Origin: Algoriphagus sp.
GTDB taxonomy: Bacteria > Bacteroidota > Bacteroidia > Cytophagales > Cyclobacteriaceae
Direction of reading: 5' to 3'
DNA: 64,000 nucleotides
Assembly (NCBI RefSeq): GCF_024305035.1
Contig: NZ_JAMWZB010000005.1
Coordinates: 1-64,000 of the forward strand
The first letter of the stretch is position 1. The number at the start of each line of letters is the position of its first letter. The translations under genes were made by a program, and so were the position numbers. The notes below the pieces were generated by a model, which was not told the origin of the DNA, searched no databases, and saw only the letters and a program-made list of their open reading frames with translations. This document shows, piece by piece, positions 54,327 through 63,247 of the stretch.

Positions 54327-56237
54327 ATGAATTTTTTGTCTCGGTTAAAAATCCTCCCCCGGTGGATCATAGCCACTCTCGATTCCCTGATTCTTTTCCA
54401 ATGCGCATTATTTGGCTATTTGGTCCGCTTCAATTTTGAGCTTGCATTGATCGAGCAGAATGATGCCGTTGCTGGAAGTTTTACCTTTATGGTGGGTGGT
54501 CTTTTGGTCATGCAAAACACCCGTAGTTACGAAGGGATCGTTCGACATACAGGATTTAAAGATGGTTCCAACATTTTTAAAACGGTATTGATCAACTTTA
54601 TATTATTTCTATTTCTGAATTTTTTTCATGGCAATTTTCTCAATGATCGGTTTCTGCTTCCAACTTCTGTTCTGATTGTAGCCAGTTTATCCTCGCTCTT
54701 CATGTTGATTTTTTACCGTCTTTTGGTCAAAGAAATGTTTGCCTATTTAAAGAACGGGATCATGCACCGAGAGATGAAAAACGGTGTAATTTTCGGCGCA
54801 GGTGAGGCAGGGATTATTGCCCAAGAAGCCATTAAACAAGATAGTAAAAGCCTATTTAATACCATTGCATTTCTGGATGATGACCCCAAGAAGGAAGGGA
54901 AAAATATTGCGGGAAAACGAATTTACAAGGGGATTGAGTCCTTGGAAAAGGTGGTTGAACTTTTTGGAGTTACTGAATTGATTATTGCGGTAAGGGACCT
55001 TTCTGTCAAGCGAAAAAACGAAATCATTGATGAGTGTCTTCGGCTGAAAGTGTCTGTTTCCATTGTTCCTCCCGTGGATCAATGGATCAATGGAGGGTTG
55101 ACGGCTGGCGCTATTCGGGAGGTGAAGATTGAAGATCTTCTGAGTCGGGAGCAAATTAAATTGGATAACCCCAGAATCAAGGAAGATTTGATGGGTAAAA
55201 TTATTTTGGTCACCGGGGCTGCCGGATCAATCGGTAGTGAAATTTGTAGACAGATCACCCACTACAGTCCCAAATTATTGATCATGGTCGATATTGCCGA
55301 ATCTGCCCTTTATGATATTGAGCATGAATTCAAGGAAAATTACATCAACTGTCCGATAAAAATTATTCTGGGTGATGTCAGGAATAAAAAGAAAATGAAA
55401 GAGGTTTTTAGGATATTTAAACCTCAAGTTGTTTTTCATGCGGCTGCTTATAAACATGTGCCCATGATGGAAAATTATCCAGAAGAGGCTATTCATGCGA
55501 ATGTAATCGGCACCAAAATCTTGGCTGACCTTTCTGTTCTGGCGCAGGTGGATCGTTTCGTTTTTGTTTCAACCGATAAGGCTGTCAATCCGACTAATGT
55601 CATGGGGGCTAGTAAACGAGCTGCAGAAATGTACGTTCAGGCACTCAATGAATATTTGGAGCAAAATCATAAGAAATACCACACAAAGTTTATCACGACT
55701 CGCTTTGGTAATGTTTTGGGTTCCAATGGATCGGTAATCCCCCTTTTTAAACGGCAGATTTTGCATGGTGGACCCATTACGGTAACTCATCCTGAAATTA
55801 CCCGATTCTTCATGACGATCCCTGAAGCTTGTCAGTTAGTATTGGAGGCTGGAATCATGGGTAATGGAGGAGAAATTTATGTTTTTGATATGGGCGAGCC
55901 AATTAAGATTTTGGATTTGGCCAAAAAGATGATTCAGCTTTCCGGTAAAAAAATCGATGATGACATCAAAATCACTTTTTCAGGGCTTCGAGAAGGAGAA
56001 AAGTTGTATGAAGAGTTGCTAAATGACTTTGAAACCGTCAAAATCACCCATCATCCCAAAATTAAGATTGCCCAGGTTTTGCCAGCTTCCTATCATAAGA
56101 TCGACGGGCAAATTGAATTGTTTCAAGATTTGATTCATAAAAATTCAGAGAATGAATTGGTATCTCACCTCAAAGTAATTGTGCCTGAGTTTATCTCAAA
56201 TTCTTCCCGATTCGAAGTCCTCGATCGTTTAAATTGA
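54327..56237 (+). CDS. Membrane UDP-sugar 4,6-dehydratase (PglF/WbpM/CapD-like)
   Basis: This 636-residue protein has four N-terminal membrane helices (about 15-135) and a first Rossmann-like domain (NGVIFGAGEAGIIAQEAI). The catalytic SDR domain starts at ILVTGAAGSIGSEICRQI (about residue 292). The active-site pattern STDKAVNPTNVMGASKRAAEM has Met-x3-Lys in place of Tyr-x3-Lys, diagnostic of this dehydratase class. It converts UDP-GlcNAc to the 4-keto-6-deoxy sugar used by the aminotransferase upstream. The length is full. Confidence 0.94.
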   Translation: MNFLSRLKILPRWIIATLDSLILFQCALFGYLVRFNFELALIEQNDAVAGSFTFMVGGLLVMQNTRSYEGIVRHTGFKDGSNIFKTVLINFILFLFLNFFHGNFLNDRFLLPTSVLIVASLSSLFMLIFYRLLVKEMFAYLKNGIMHREMKNGVIFGAGEAGIIAQEAIKQDSKSLFNTIAFLDDDPKKEGKNIAGKRIYKGIESLEKVVELFGVTELIIAVRDLSVKRKNEIIDECLRLKVSVSIVPPVDQWINGGLTAGAIREVKIEDLLSREQIKLDNPRIKEDLMGKIILVTGAAGSIGSEICRQITHYSPKLLIMVDIAESALYDIEHEFKENYINCPIKIILGDVRNKKKMKEVFRIFKPQVVFHAAAYKHVPMMENYPEEAIHANVIGTKILADLSVLAQVDRFVFVSTDKAVNPTNVMGASKRAAEMYVQALNEYLEQNHKKYHTKFITTRFGNVLGSNGSVIPLFKRQILHGGPITVTHPEITRFFMTIPEACQLVLEAGIMGNGGEIYVFDMGEPIKILDLAKKMIQLSGKKIDDDIKITFSGLREGEKLYEELLNDFETVKITHHPKIKIAQVLPASYHKIDGQIELFQDLIHKNSENELVSHLKVIVPEFISNSSRFEVLDRLN

Positions 56238-56443
56238 TCTCATTTTTAAGATTTAACTAAGTAGCTCTCCTTAATCAAGTCCTAAAAATCTGTTCTTTAG
56301 TTGAATCTAGACAGTTCTTTTTTGGCTTTGGTGAAATTCCTTTGAATTAACCCTGATTAAGGGTATTCAAACGCTGTGTCAAATTTACTTATTTGCCTTT
56401 TTTTCCGTACTGACTGGCTCTGTTTGCAGGGGTACTATCTGCA

Positions 56444-56472
56444 TTTGTCACCGATATTTTTCATTATCTTTG
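56444..56472 (+). promoter_or_regulatory. Bacteroidota-type promoter of the FAD protein gene
   Basis: TTTG (56444-56447), 17-nt spacer, TATCTTTG (56465-56472): exact -33 and -7 elements, 27 bp before the ATG at 56500. This is the best complete promoter in the window. Confidence 0.7.
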
Positions 56473-56499
56473 CACTGATTTAAGGATAACTACCTTACC

Positions 56500-58086
56500 A
56501 TGAAAAAAGAATTTAAACTACAGCTTTCCCCTGAGCAGGCATATCAGCCGGAGGTTTTTAAAAGCATTCTCCTAAAGCAAGTGGGACTAGAATCGGATGC
56601 TCCTCATACCTTTGCTCGCCAGACTAGACGATCCATTGATGCGAGAGGCAGAAAAGTAAAAGTGAATGTAGAGGCAGAACTTTTTATTAATGAACAGCCG
56701 GGAACACTTTTAGAAATCCATTCTGAATACAAGGATGTGAATCATTCAGATCCTCTGGTTATTGTAGGTGCGGGTCCTGCAGGTTTGTTTGCTGCTCTTC
56801 GGGCAATTGAATTAGGAATAAAACCCATTCTTATTGAACGAGGAAAGGATGTGCGTGCTAGACGAAGAGACCTTGCAGCAATCAACAAGGAGCATGTGGT
56901 TAACCCAGATTCGAATTATTGTTTTGGTGAGGGTGGGGCAGGAACCTACTCGGATGGAAAGCTCTATACCCGCTCAAAAAAAAGAGGAGATATCCGGCGA
57001 ATTATGGAAATCCTGGTAGCACATGGAGCTACTGAGGAAATTTTGGTAGATGCTCATCCCCATATAGGTACCAATAAGCTGCCCGTGTTGGTTGCTGAGC
57101 TTAGAGAACGTATTTTATCTCATGGAGGGGAGATATTATTTAATACTCGCGTGGAGGATTTCATTCTGCAGGGGAATGAAATCAAAGGAGTAGTGACTCA
57201 AGATGGAGAAAATATTACCGGGTTGGGTGTGATTTTAGCTACTGGTCACTCGGCCAGGGATATCTTTGAATTGTTAACTAGGCGAAATGTCCTCATTGAG
57301 GCAAAGCCATTTGCATTGGGCGTGCGTATAGAGCATTCACAACAACTCATTGATCGAATCCAGTATCACTGTGAACTTGATCGTGGGCCGTATTTACCTG
57401 CATCTTCCTATTCGTTAGTTCACCAGACAGAGCTGAAAGGAAGGCGAAGAGGAGTGTTTAGTTTTTGTATGTGTCCCGGAGGTTTTATTGTTCCAGCTGC
57501 TACCGCACCTGGGGAGTTGGTTGTCAATGGGATGAGTCCTAGCAGAAGAGATAGCCGGTTTGCAAATTCTGGAATGGTTGTTTCGGTGGAGTTGGAGGAT
57601 TTACCTAATTATCAGAAATACGGACCCCTTGCGGCGATGTATTTTCAGGCCTCCGTAGAAAAGCTCGCATGGGAAGCAGGAGGGAAAACCCAGGTTGCCC
57701 CTGCACAGCTTATGGTTGATTTTGCCAATAAAAAAGTGAGTACAAGCTTACTGGATACTTCCTACCAACCTGGGCTTCACTCGGTTGATATGAACGAAGT
57801 GCTTCCTGATTTTATCGCAGAGCGCATGAGATTGGCTTTTCGTGCATTTGGTCAAAAAATGAAGGGGTATTTTACCAATGAGGCTCAGTTAATAGGAGTG
57901 GAAAGCAGAACCTCGTCCCCAGTCCGGATTCCTAGGGATCGGGAAAGTTTTGAGCATCCGCAGATCAAACGACTTTACCCCTGTGGGGAAGGAGCCGGTT
58001 ATGCGGGAGGAATAGTTTCAGCGGCGATGGATGGGGAACGCTGTGCCGAGCGATTGATTGCTGCTTATGCAAAACAGCCAAGGTGA
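56500..58086 (+). CDS. NAD(P)/FAD-dependent oxidoreductase (COG2509-like), function unknown
   Basis: A 528-residue cytosolic flavoprotein. A small N-terminal domain (about 1-80) precedes the FAD-binding Rossmann motif VIVGAGPAGLFAALRAIELG (about 86-105). Further markers are NYCFGEGGAGTYSDGKLYTRSKKRGD and the C-terminal LYPCGEGAGYAGGIVSAAMDGERCAE. This is a widespread conserved dehydrogenase-like family whose reaction is not established. It has its own promoter and is not part of the polysaccharide genes. Confidence 0.88.
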   Translation: MKKEFKLQLSPEQAYQPEVFKSILLKQVGLESDAPHTFARQTRRSIDARGRKVKVNVEAELFINEQPGTLLEIHSEYKDVNHSDPLVIVGAGPAGLFAALRAIELGIKPILIERGKDVRARRRDLAAINKEHVVNPDSNYCFGEGGAGTYSDGKLYTRSKKRGDIRRIMEILVAHGATEEILVDAHPHIGTNKLPVLVAELRERILSHGGEILFNTRVEDFILQGNEIKGVVTQDGENITGLGVILATGHSARDIFELLTRRNVLIEAKPFALGVRIEHSQQLIDRIQYHCELDRGPYLPASSYSLVHQTELKGRRRGVFSFCMCPGGFIVPAATAPGELVVNGMSPSRRDSRFANSGMVVSVELEDLPNYQKYGPLAAMYFQASVEKLAWEAGGKTQVAPAQLMVDFANKKVSTSLLDTSYQPGLHSVDMNEVLPDFIAERMRLAFRAFGQKMKGYFTNEAQLIGVESRTSSPVRIPRDRESFEHPQIKRLYPCGEGAGYAGGIVSAAMDGERCAERLIAAYAKQPR

Positions 58087-58522
58087 TTTCTGTTTTAAGG
58101 ATGTAGCAACCCTATGGGTATTGTGATCTTTTTCTGAAGGAAACTACTACCCATGACTTTCACCGGGGAAGGGATAGTGCTTAATTCCACATGTGCTAAA
58201 TCCAATTCTGTTGGATAAACCAAAAAGTCCATGCAGAACCTCAAACGGCTAAGCCGTGGCCAGCTTTTTTCCAAATCCCATTATTCTTTTTATCCTTAAA
58301 CCGCTTATTACAAATCGATCCACTGCAAGGTAGAAGATCATTCGCTTTTCTTTGATTCATTCGAGGATCAGGGTGGTCCTAGGTCTTTTTTGTTCTTCGT
58401 TTTTGCATATCCCATTCAAGAATAGGATCACCCACACCTAGGCTTACCCCCCGCCATGCCATCATATCTGACAATTATTGTCGACTTGCTCCAGGACTGA
58501 ATTCCATTCCTTACTTTTGACT

Positions 58523-59914
58523 ATGGAATTTGCCATTGTCGATATTGAGACTACCGGAGGAAATGCAAAGTTGGGGGGGATAACAGAAATTGCTGTGGTT
58601 ATTCACGATGGTCATCAAATCGTCCATGAATTTCAGACCTTAGTCAATCCCGAGCAAGGCATTCCAACTTACATTACCGGATTGACAGGTATAGATAATC
58701 AAATGGTGCGTTATGCTCCCCGGTTTGAAGATATCGCCGATGAGCTATGGGAGTTGCTTGAATCCCGCGTATTTGTCGCCCACCAGGTTAATTTTGACTT
58801 TGGGTTTGTCTCGGAAGCTTTTTCCAGACTGGGTAAGAAATTGATAAGTCCTAAACTATGTACCGTAAGGCTTGCCCGTAAGATTTTTCCAGGAATGCGA
58901 TCTTACAGCTTGGGCCGAATCTGTGAACAACGGGGAATTCCTATTTTGGCAAGGCACAGGGCTATGGGAGATGCTAAAGCCACGGCTTTACTTTTTGATC
59001 AAATGATTCAAGAAAATGCAATCTGGATTTTCGAGTCCTTAAAAAAGAATACGGGCTTTACGTTTTTGCCGCCCAATTTTCCAATTCATCGGTTCAGGGA
59101 ATTACCCGAAAAAACAGGAGTGTATTATATGCTTGACCATCGAGGGAAAGTCATTTATGTGGGAAAGGCAAATAACATCAAAGAAAGATTTAAAGGCCAT
59201 TTTACCGGGCAGGCACTCCCGCACATAAAGAGTCAGCTTAAATCCGAAGTTTATGATCTCCGCTGGGAATTGTCTGGTTCTGAGCTGATGGCTTTGCTTA
59301 TGGAGGCGGTGGAAATTAAGCGGCTATGGCCCAAATACAATGCGGCAATGAAACTTCCCCGCAGTTTGTGGGGGATTTTTGCTTACCGGGATGGGTTGGG
59401 CTATCAGCGGTTTCAGATCGCAAAAGTTACCGCGTCCCTCCAGCCTATAGAAACCTTTTTCAATAGAGAGGAGGCACTGTCATTTTTGAAAGAAGGGCAG
59501 CAAAATTATCAACTCTGCCCCAAGCTGTCTGGGATACGAAAAGTTAATTGTTCGGTAGTAAACGATGAAACTTGCCTTGGTGCTTGTGAGCAAAAGGAGC
59601 AGGTGGAGAGCTATAATCAACGCGCTGAATTATTTATTCAAAAGATTAAGGAAAGCAAAGGCTTAATTCAACTTGAACTTCCTGGGCGAAGCCCGGGGGA
59701 AAAAGCAATTTGTATTTTTGAGCGAGGAATGTTGGTCAAGTACGGCTTTTTACCGCAAAACCAGGACGAGGAGAGTTCGCTTAAACCTGTCAAAGCCTTT
59801 GTGGAGAGCTCTTTTATTTTCAAGCAGTTTTTTCATAAGATAAACCCTGAGCAGCTTACCCTGATCCAGAATTCAAAAGCTTCTTTTGGAGATTTGGGTC
59901 TATTATTTAACTAA
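58523..59914 (+). CDS. DnaQ-type exonuclease fused to a GIY-YIG (UvrC-like) nuclease
   Basis: This 463-residue DNA-processing protein has two nucleases. Residues 1-175 are a DEDDh 3'-5' exonuclease with FAIVDIETTGG (Exo I), VAHQVNFDFGFV (Exo II) and HRAMGDAKATALL (Exo III). Residues about 195-285 are a GIY-YIG domain (TGVYYMLDHRGKVIYVGKANNIKERFKGHF, with catalytic Glu in ELMALLMEAVEIK), as in UvrC and Cho. A Cys-rich part (NCSVVNDETCLGACEQKEQ) follows. It may act in repair or in fidelity. The start at 58523 begins the Exo I strand; an upstream in-frame Met adds only an unlikely sequence. The 430 bp before it hold no clear gene. Confidence 0.9.
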   Translation: MEFAIVDIETTGGNAKLGGITEIAVVIHDGHQIVHEFQTLVNPEQGIPTYITGLTGIDNQMVRYAPRFEDIADELWELLESRVFVAHQVNFDFGFVSEAFSRLGKKLISPKLCTVRLARKIFPGMRSYSLGRICEQRGIPILARHRAMGDAKATALLFDQMIQENAIWIFESLKKNTGFTFLPPNFPIHRFRELPEKTGVYYMLDHRGKVIYVGKANNIKERFKGHFTGQALPHIKSQLKSEVYDLRWELSGSELMALLMEAVEIKRLWPKYNAAMKLPRSLWGIFAYRDGLGYQRFQIAKVTASLQPIETFFNREEALSFLKEGQQNYQLCPKLSGIRKVNCSVVNDETCLGACEQKEQVESYNQRAELFIQKIKESKGLIQLELPGRSPGEKAICIFERGMLVKYGFLPQNQDEESSLKPVKAFVESSFIFKQFFHKINPEQLTLIQNSKASFGDLGLLFN

Positions 59915-60055
59915 GCATGCGAATTGCATTTGAACAAAATGGAAAAAGCTAATTAAATCGAACTTTTCCAGCTTTTATCCTATTTTAAACAGCAAATTTT
60001 TTAAAAGTGAGTAAAAATACTCATTTCTTACTTCCTTGATTGGCGAAAATTACCC

Positions 60056-60087
60056 ATTGTACTCCCTTCTTATTCCCTTTAAGTTTG
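60056..60087 (+). promoter_or_regulatory. Candidate promoter of the curli locus
   Basis: ATTG (60056-60059), 20-nt spacer and TAAGTTTG (60080-60087), an exact -7 box. The transcript would have a leader of about 140 nt before the first curlin gene, long for this genome and room for regulation. Confidence 0.45.
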
Positions 60088-60234
60088 TATCAAATACAAA
60101 AAAAAGTATTCGAAACAATTTAAAATGATAGTGAAATCGATATTTACAACGAAATACTTTTTTTTGACTAGCTATGGATTGACCTAACAATCAATAAACA
60201 AACCTTTTAATTAACGTTCAAATTTTCAAACACC

Positions 60235-61257
60235 ATGAAAAAATCTATTTTAATCTTAGGAGCCCTCGCTTTTTCAGCAGGCGTGTCTTTCGGACAGGGG
60301 AATACTGCTTCCTCTAGCTCAACAGGTAACGGAAATAGCTCATCCGTTTTGCAAACCGGTCAAAGCAATACCGGATCCACCACCCAAGATGGTAATAACA
60401 ACGAAGCCCTTCTTCAGCAGGGTGCCTTTGGAGGTGGAAATGTTCAGTCGAACTTCGCGGAGGGAACTATTTCTCAAACAGGGAATAGCAATGATGCTAC
60501 TGTCAGACAGAGACAGGGATTTGCTGGAGGTACTGCCGTAAGTGTACATTCGGTAGAGCAAATCGGAAATAGTAATGATGCTTTCATTGAGGCTTTCAAT
60601 GGCGGTAACCTTGGTTCTGTTTTCCAAAACGGGAATGGCAATACCGCTTTCAGCCAGCAATCTGCCTCCGGTCATTCCGTGGATATTGATCAAATCGGAA
60701 ATGGAAATACTGCTCGAACTTTCCAATTAGGAGGTGGTGATAATACTGCAGCTATCCGTCAGGCTGGTGACAATAACTTTAGTGAAATTCGTCAGTCTGG
60801 AATGAACAACAACGGATCTCAGTGGATTGCAGGATCAGGAAATACCGTATATTCGGAGCAAGACGGGATGTCCAATGGTCAACGAACTGAGATTACAGGT
60901 AATGGAAATTATTTTACAGTAAATCAATTCGGTGACAATAACTTTTCTTATGTAAATGCCAGAGGAACGGGAGCTGGTGATAATACGCTTACACTCAATA
61001 ATTCTGAAGTTGACATTCTTCAAGATGGAGACGATAACAAAATCAGTGGTTCTATGGGTGGCAACAATAACGAATTGTCCATCATTCAAGACGGGTCTGG
61101 AAACTTGATTTTAGGTTCTGGCGGCAACTGGGATGCACTTGGTTTTAGAATCAGCGGAAATGGCAACGTAGGTTCTGTAATGCAACTATCAAATAACAAC
61201 ACGGCTACCTTCTCTATGGTAGGTAATGGAAATACCACAACCATTACTCAAAACTAA
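60235..61257 (+). CDS. Curlin-repeat amyloid subunit (CsgA/CsgB-like)
   Basis: A 340-residue secreted fibre subunit. After a signal peptide (ends about SFGQ, residue 22) come about 13 imperfect repeats of the type Q-x-G-x2-N-x(4-6)-Q-x-G (for example IRQAGDNNFSEIRQSGMNN, SVFQNGNGNTAF). These form the cross-beta core of curli. The composition is rich in Asn, Gly, Ser and Gln. It is the first gene of the curli locus, followed by a terminator-like hairpin before the second subunit. It is longer than E. coli CsgA (151), as in other Bacteroidota. Confidence 0.9.
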   Translation: MKKSILILGALAFSAGVSFGQGNTASSSSTGNGNSSSVLQTGQSNTGSTTQDGNNNEALLQQGAFGGGNVQSNFAEGTISQTGNSNDATVRQRQGFAGGTAVSVHSVEQIGNSNDAFIEAFNGGNLGSVFQNGNGNTAFSQQSASGHSVDIDQIGNGNTARTFQLGGGDNTAAIRQAGDNNFSEIRQSGMNNNGSQWIAGSGNTVYSEQDGMSNGQRTEITGNGNYFTVNQFGDNNFSYVNARGTGAGDNTLTLNNSEVDILQDGDDNKISGSMGGNNNELSIIQDGSGNLILGSGGNWDALGFRISGNGNVGSVMQLSNNNTATFSMVGNGNTTTITQN

Positions 61258-61266
61258 ATAAACTCT

Positions 61267-61306
61267 AACACCTCCTGATCGTTTTTATTGGGAGGTGTTC
61301 CTTTTT
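61267..61306 (+). terminator. Hairpin between the two curlin genes
   Basis: Stem aacacctcc/ggaggtgtt (9 bp, 15-nt loop) followed by CC and five T. It lies 9 bp after the first curlin gene and may let excess transcript end there, giving more major than minor subunit. Confidence 0.75.
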
Positions 61307-61320
61307 ATTAACCCCAAAAA

Positions 61321-62145
61321 ATGATGTTTAAACTTTCAAAATCCATTTTATTTTCTGCACTAGTATTTAGTAGTTCTTGGGCATTTGGACAGGGGCTATC
61401 AGAAGGAAATGATCTGGTAAGTATGGGTCAAATCTCTAGTATTGATCTTGGCTTTACCAATGGAGCCTTCACCAATCAGGAGGGAAACCGAAATCAAGTA
61501 AACATTGAACAGACTAAAACCGAAGGATTTAATCTGGGTGAATTTTTCAATGTTTCTTCTAATTTAATTTCAGGATTTCCGGGACGAGGGGATTTTCCTG
61601 CTCAGGGAATAGATGACTTCCCTGGGGAAGGAAATGGACTCAGTCCAGAGTTCATCCTGCCAGGATTCCTTTCCTTTTTGCCCTTCAATCTGGCCGCAGT
61701 CAATCAGATGGGCAATCGGAATCAGACCCAAATTGGTCAAGAGGGTTCAGGCCTCGTTACCCTGGTCAATCAAATGGGGAATCGGAATATGGCTTCACTT
61801 AATTCTTCAGGAATTAATGTAGTACAAGCTTCCAATCAGATGGGGAGACGAAATGAAATCTCCAGTGATATTAGTTACAATGGTTTAGGCGGTACGGTTG
61901 CCCTTTACAATCAGGTTGGCCGAGATAATTCAATCGATGTTAAGTTAAATACTTCTTTCGGTTTTGGAATTCAGCCAGTCTTAATTAACCAAGTGGGACA
62001 AGATAATGTGGCCAATGTGGATGTGAGTGGATCATTTGGTCCCGGTAATTCGATTGTCATAAATCAAACCGGTGGAATGCCGTTGAATATTACTCAGACT
62101 CCTGGTGGGGGAATCGGAGGAGTTATTCCCGGATTAAGGAGATAA
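61321..62145 (+). CDS. Second curlin-repeat protein (probable CsgB-like or minor subunit)
   Basis: The 274-residue secreted protein has a signal peptide (ends about AFGQ, residue 24) and curlin-like repeats N-Q-x-G-x2-N (NQMGNRNQTQIGQ, VNQMGNRNMAS, NQMGRRNEISS, NQVGRDNSIDV, NQVGQDNVANV). A Gly/Pro/Phe-rich insert (about 75-120) breaks the repeat array, and a Gly-rich C-terminus ends with basic residues (GVIPGLRR). The different repeat spacing and the insert suggest a nucleator or anchor, like CsgB, which is inference. Confidence 0.87.
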   Translation: MMFKLSKSILFSALVFSSSWAFGQGLSEGNDLVSMGQISSIDLGFTNGAFTNQEGNRNQVNIEQTKTEGFNLGEFFNVSSNLISGFPGRGDFPAQGIDDFPGEGNGLSPEFILPGFLSFLPFNLAAVNQMGNRNQTQIGQEGSGLVTLVNQMGNRNMASLNSSGINVVQASNQMGRRNEISSDISYNGLGGTVALYNQVGRDNSIDVKLNTSFGFGIQPVLINQVGQDNVANVDVSGSFGPGNSIVINQTGGMPLNITQTPGGGIGGVIPGLRR

Positions 62146-62227
62146 TCAACCATTCATCATTTCAAGTTGGTAATAATAATATCTATATTTATTTTTGGAT
62201 TTAAGCTAGCAATTTGCTGAGTTATAA

Positions 62228-62800
62228 ATGAATTCTAGGAATAAATATCGCATTGTTGATGATTTGGTTCACAAGTTGGAAAAGGAATACCTTTCTTGGG
62301 TATTTCTTTTTTCTTTGAGCTTCTTATTCATCCCTCAGTGGGCTGAAGCTCAATCTCAGACTACCAGAAAAGATTCCACAGCGCAGGTCAAGAAAACAGA
62401 AAAGGAACTCAAAGAATTACTGAATAAAATCGTAAATCAAGAAGTCAGAAAAGTTTCTTCTGATGCTGAACTGGAAATTGATGGATTGATTGTGGATGAA
62501 ACCAAAACTAAGGTAGGAAGGGATTTTTATGATTATTTTTATCGGGATTGGCAGCCTCCCAAAGATGCCAGTAATTATTCCATTTTTATTATTGAGAAGC
62601 CCTTTCGACTCAATACAACCATTATTGAAATTAAAATAAATGAGATCACCGTTTTTGAATCTTTCCTTCAACCTAGAGGAGATTTAGTGGAAGGTTTAGC
62701 GGTACAATCTATTGCAAATACCCAATTTTACCTGCAGCAATACGATGAATTGGTGAGAGAATTGGGGGGGGAGGATACCCGAGGCACAGGAATTTATTAA
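62228..62800 (+). CDS. csgE: CsgE curli secretion specificity factor
   Basis: A 190-residue periplasmic protein that caps CsgG and escorts curlin. It has an extended N-terminus with a signal-like helix (YLSWVFLFSLSFLFIPQWAEAQ). The CsgE domain (about 75-175) is seen in ELEIDGLIVDETKTKVGRDFYDYFYRDWQPPKDASNYSIFIIEKPF, followed by FESFLQPRGDLVEGLAVQSI. It is longer than E. coli CsgE because of the N-terminal part. It lies between the curlin genes and csgF, 10 bp from the latter. Confidence 0.93.
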   Translation: MNSRNKYRIVDDLVHKLEKEYLSWVFLFSLSFLFIPQWAEAQSQTTRKDSTAQVKKTEKELKELLNKIVNQEVRKVSSDAELEIDGLIVDETKTKVGRDFYDYFYRDWQPPKDASNYSIFIIEKPFRLNTTIIEIKINEITVFESFLQPRGDLVEGLAVQSIANTQFYLQQYDELVRELGGEDTRGTGIY

Positions 62801-62810
62801 CTAACCCATA

Positions 62811-63239
62811 ATGAAAAAAATATTTATAGTGATGTCCATGTTGATTTTTGGCTTGATGTCCTTTGAAGCCAAGAGTCAACAACTGGTTTACAGACCACAA
62901 AATCCCGCATTTGGTGGGGATACTTTTAATTATCAATGGTTACTCTCTTCGGCTGAAGCTCAGAATACCACCCGGGATCCAAATGATCTTTCCAATGATC
63001 CCTTTGGTTTTCAGCAAGATCCCTTACAAGACTTTTCGGAAACTTTAAACCGCCAGATTCTAAGTCGTTTAGCAAGAGATATCGTCGATCGTCAATTTGG
63101 AGAGGATGCAATTGGGGAAGGAAGTTACGATCTGGGTGATTTTCAAATCGAAATAGCTAATTCGGGGTCGGGTCTGAATATTACCATTACCGATGTACTC
63201 TCGGGGGCTACGACAAACATTGAAGTGCCGTTTTTCTAA
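62811..63239 (+). CDS. csgF: CsgF curli assembly factor
   Basis: A 142-residue protein that couples the CsgG pore to surface nucleation. A signal peptide (ends about EAKSQ, residue 21) is followed by QQLVYRPQNPAFGGDTFNYQWLLSSAEAQN, the conserved CsgF N-terminus that inserts in the CsgG channel. The C-terminal part is beta-rich. The length fits the family. csgG starts 8 bp downstream. Confidence 0.93.
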   Translation: MKKIFIVMSMLIFGLMSFEAKSQQLVYRPQNPAFGGDTFNYQWLLSSAEAQNTTRDPNDLSNDPFGFQQDPLQDFSETLNRQILSRLARDIVDRQFGEDAIGEGSYDLGDFQIEIANSGSGLNITITDVLSGATTNIEVPFF

Positions 63240-63247
63240 ACTAGTTT

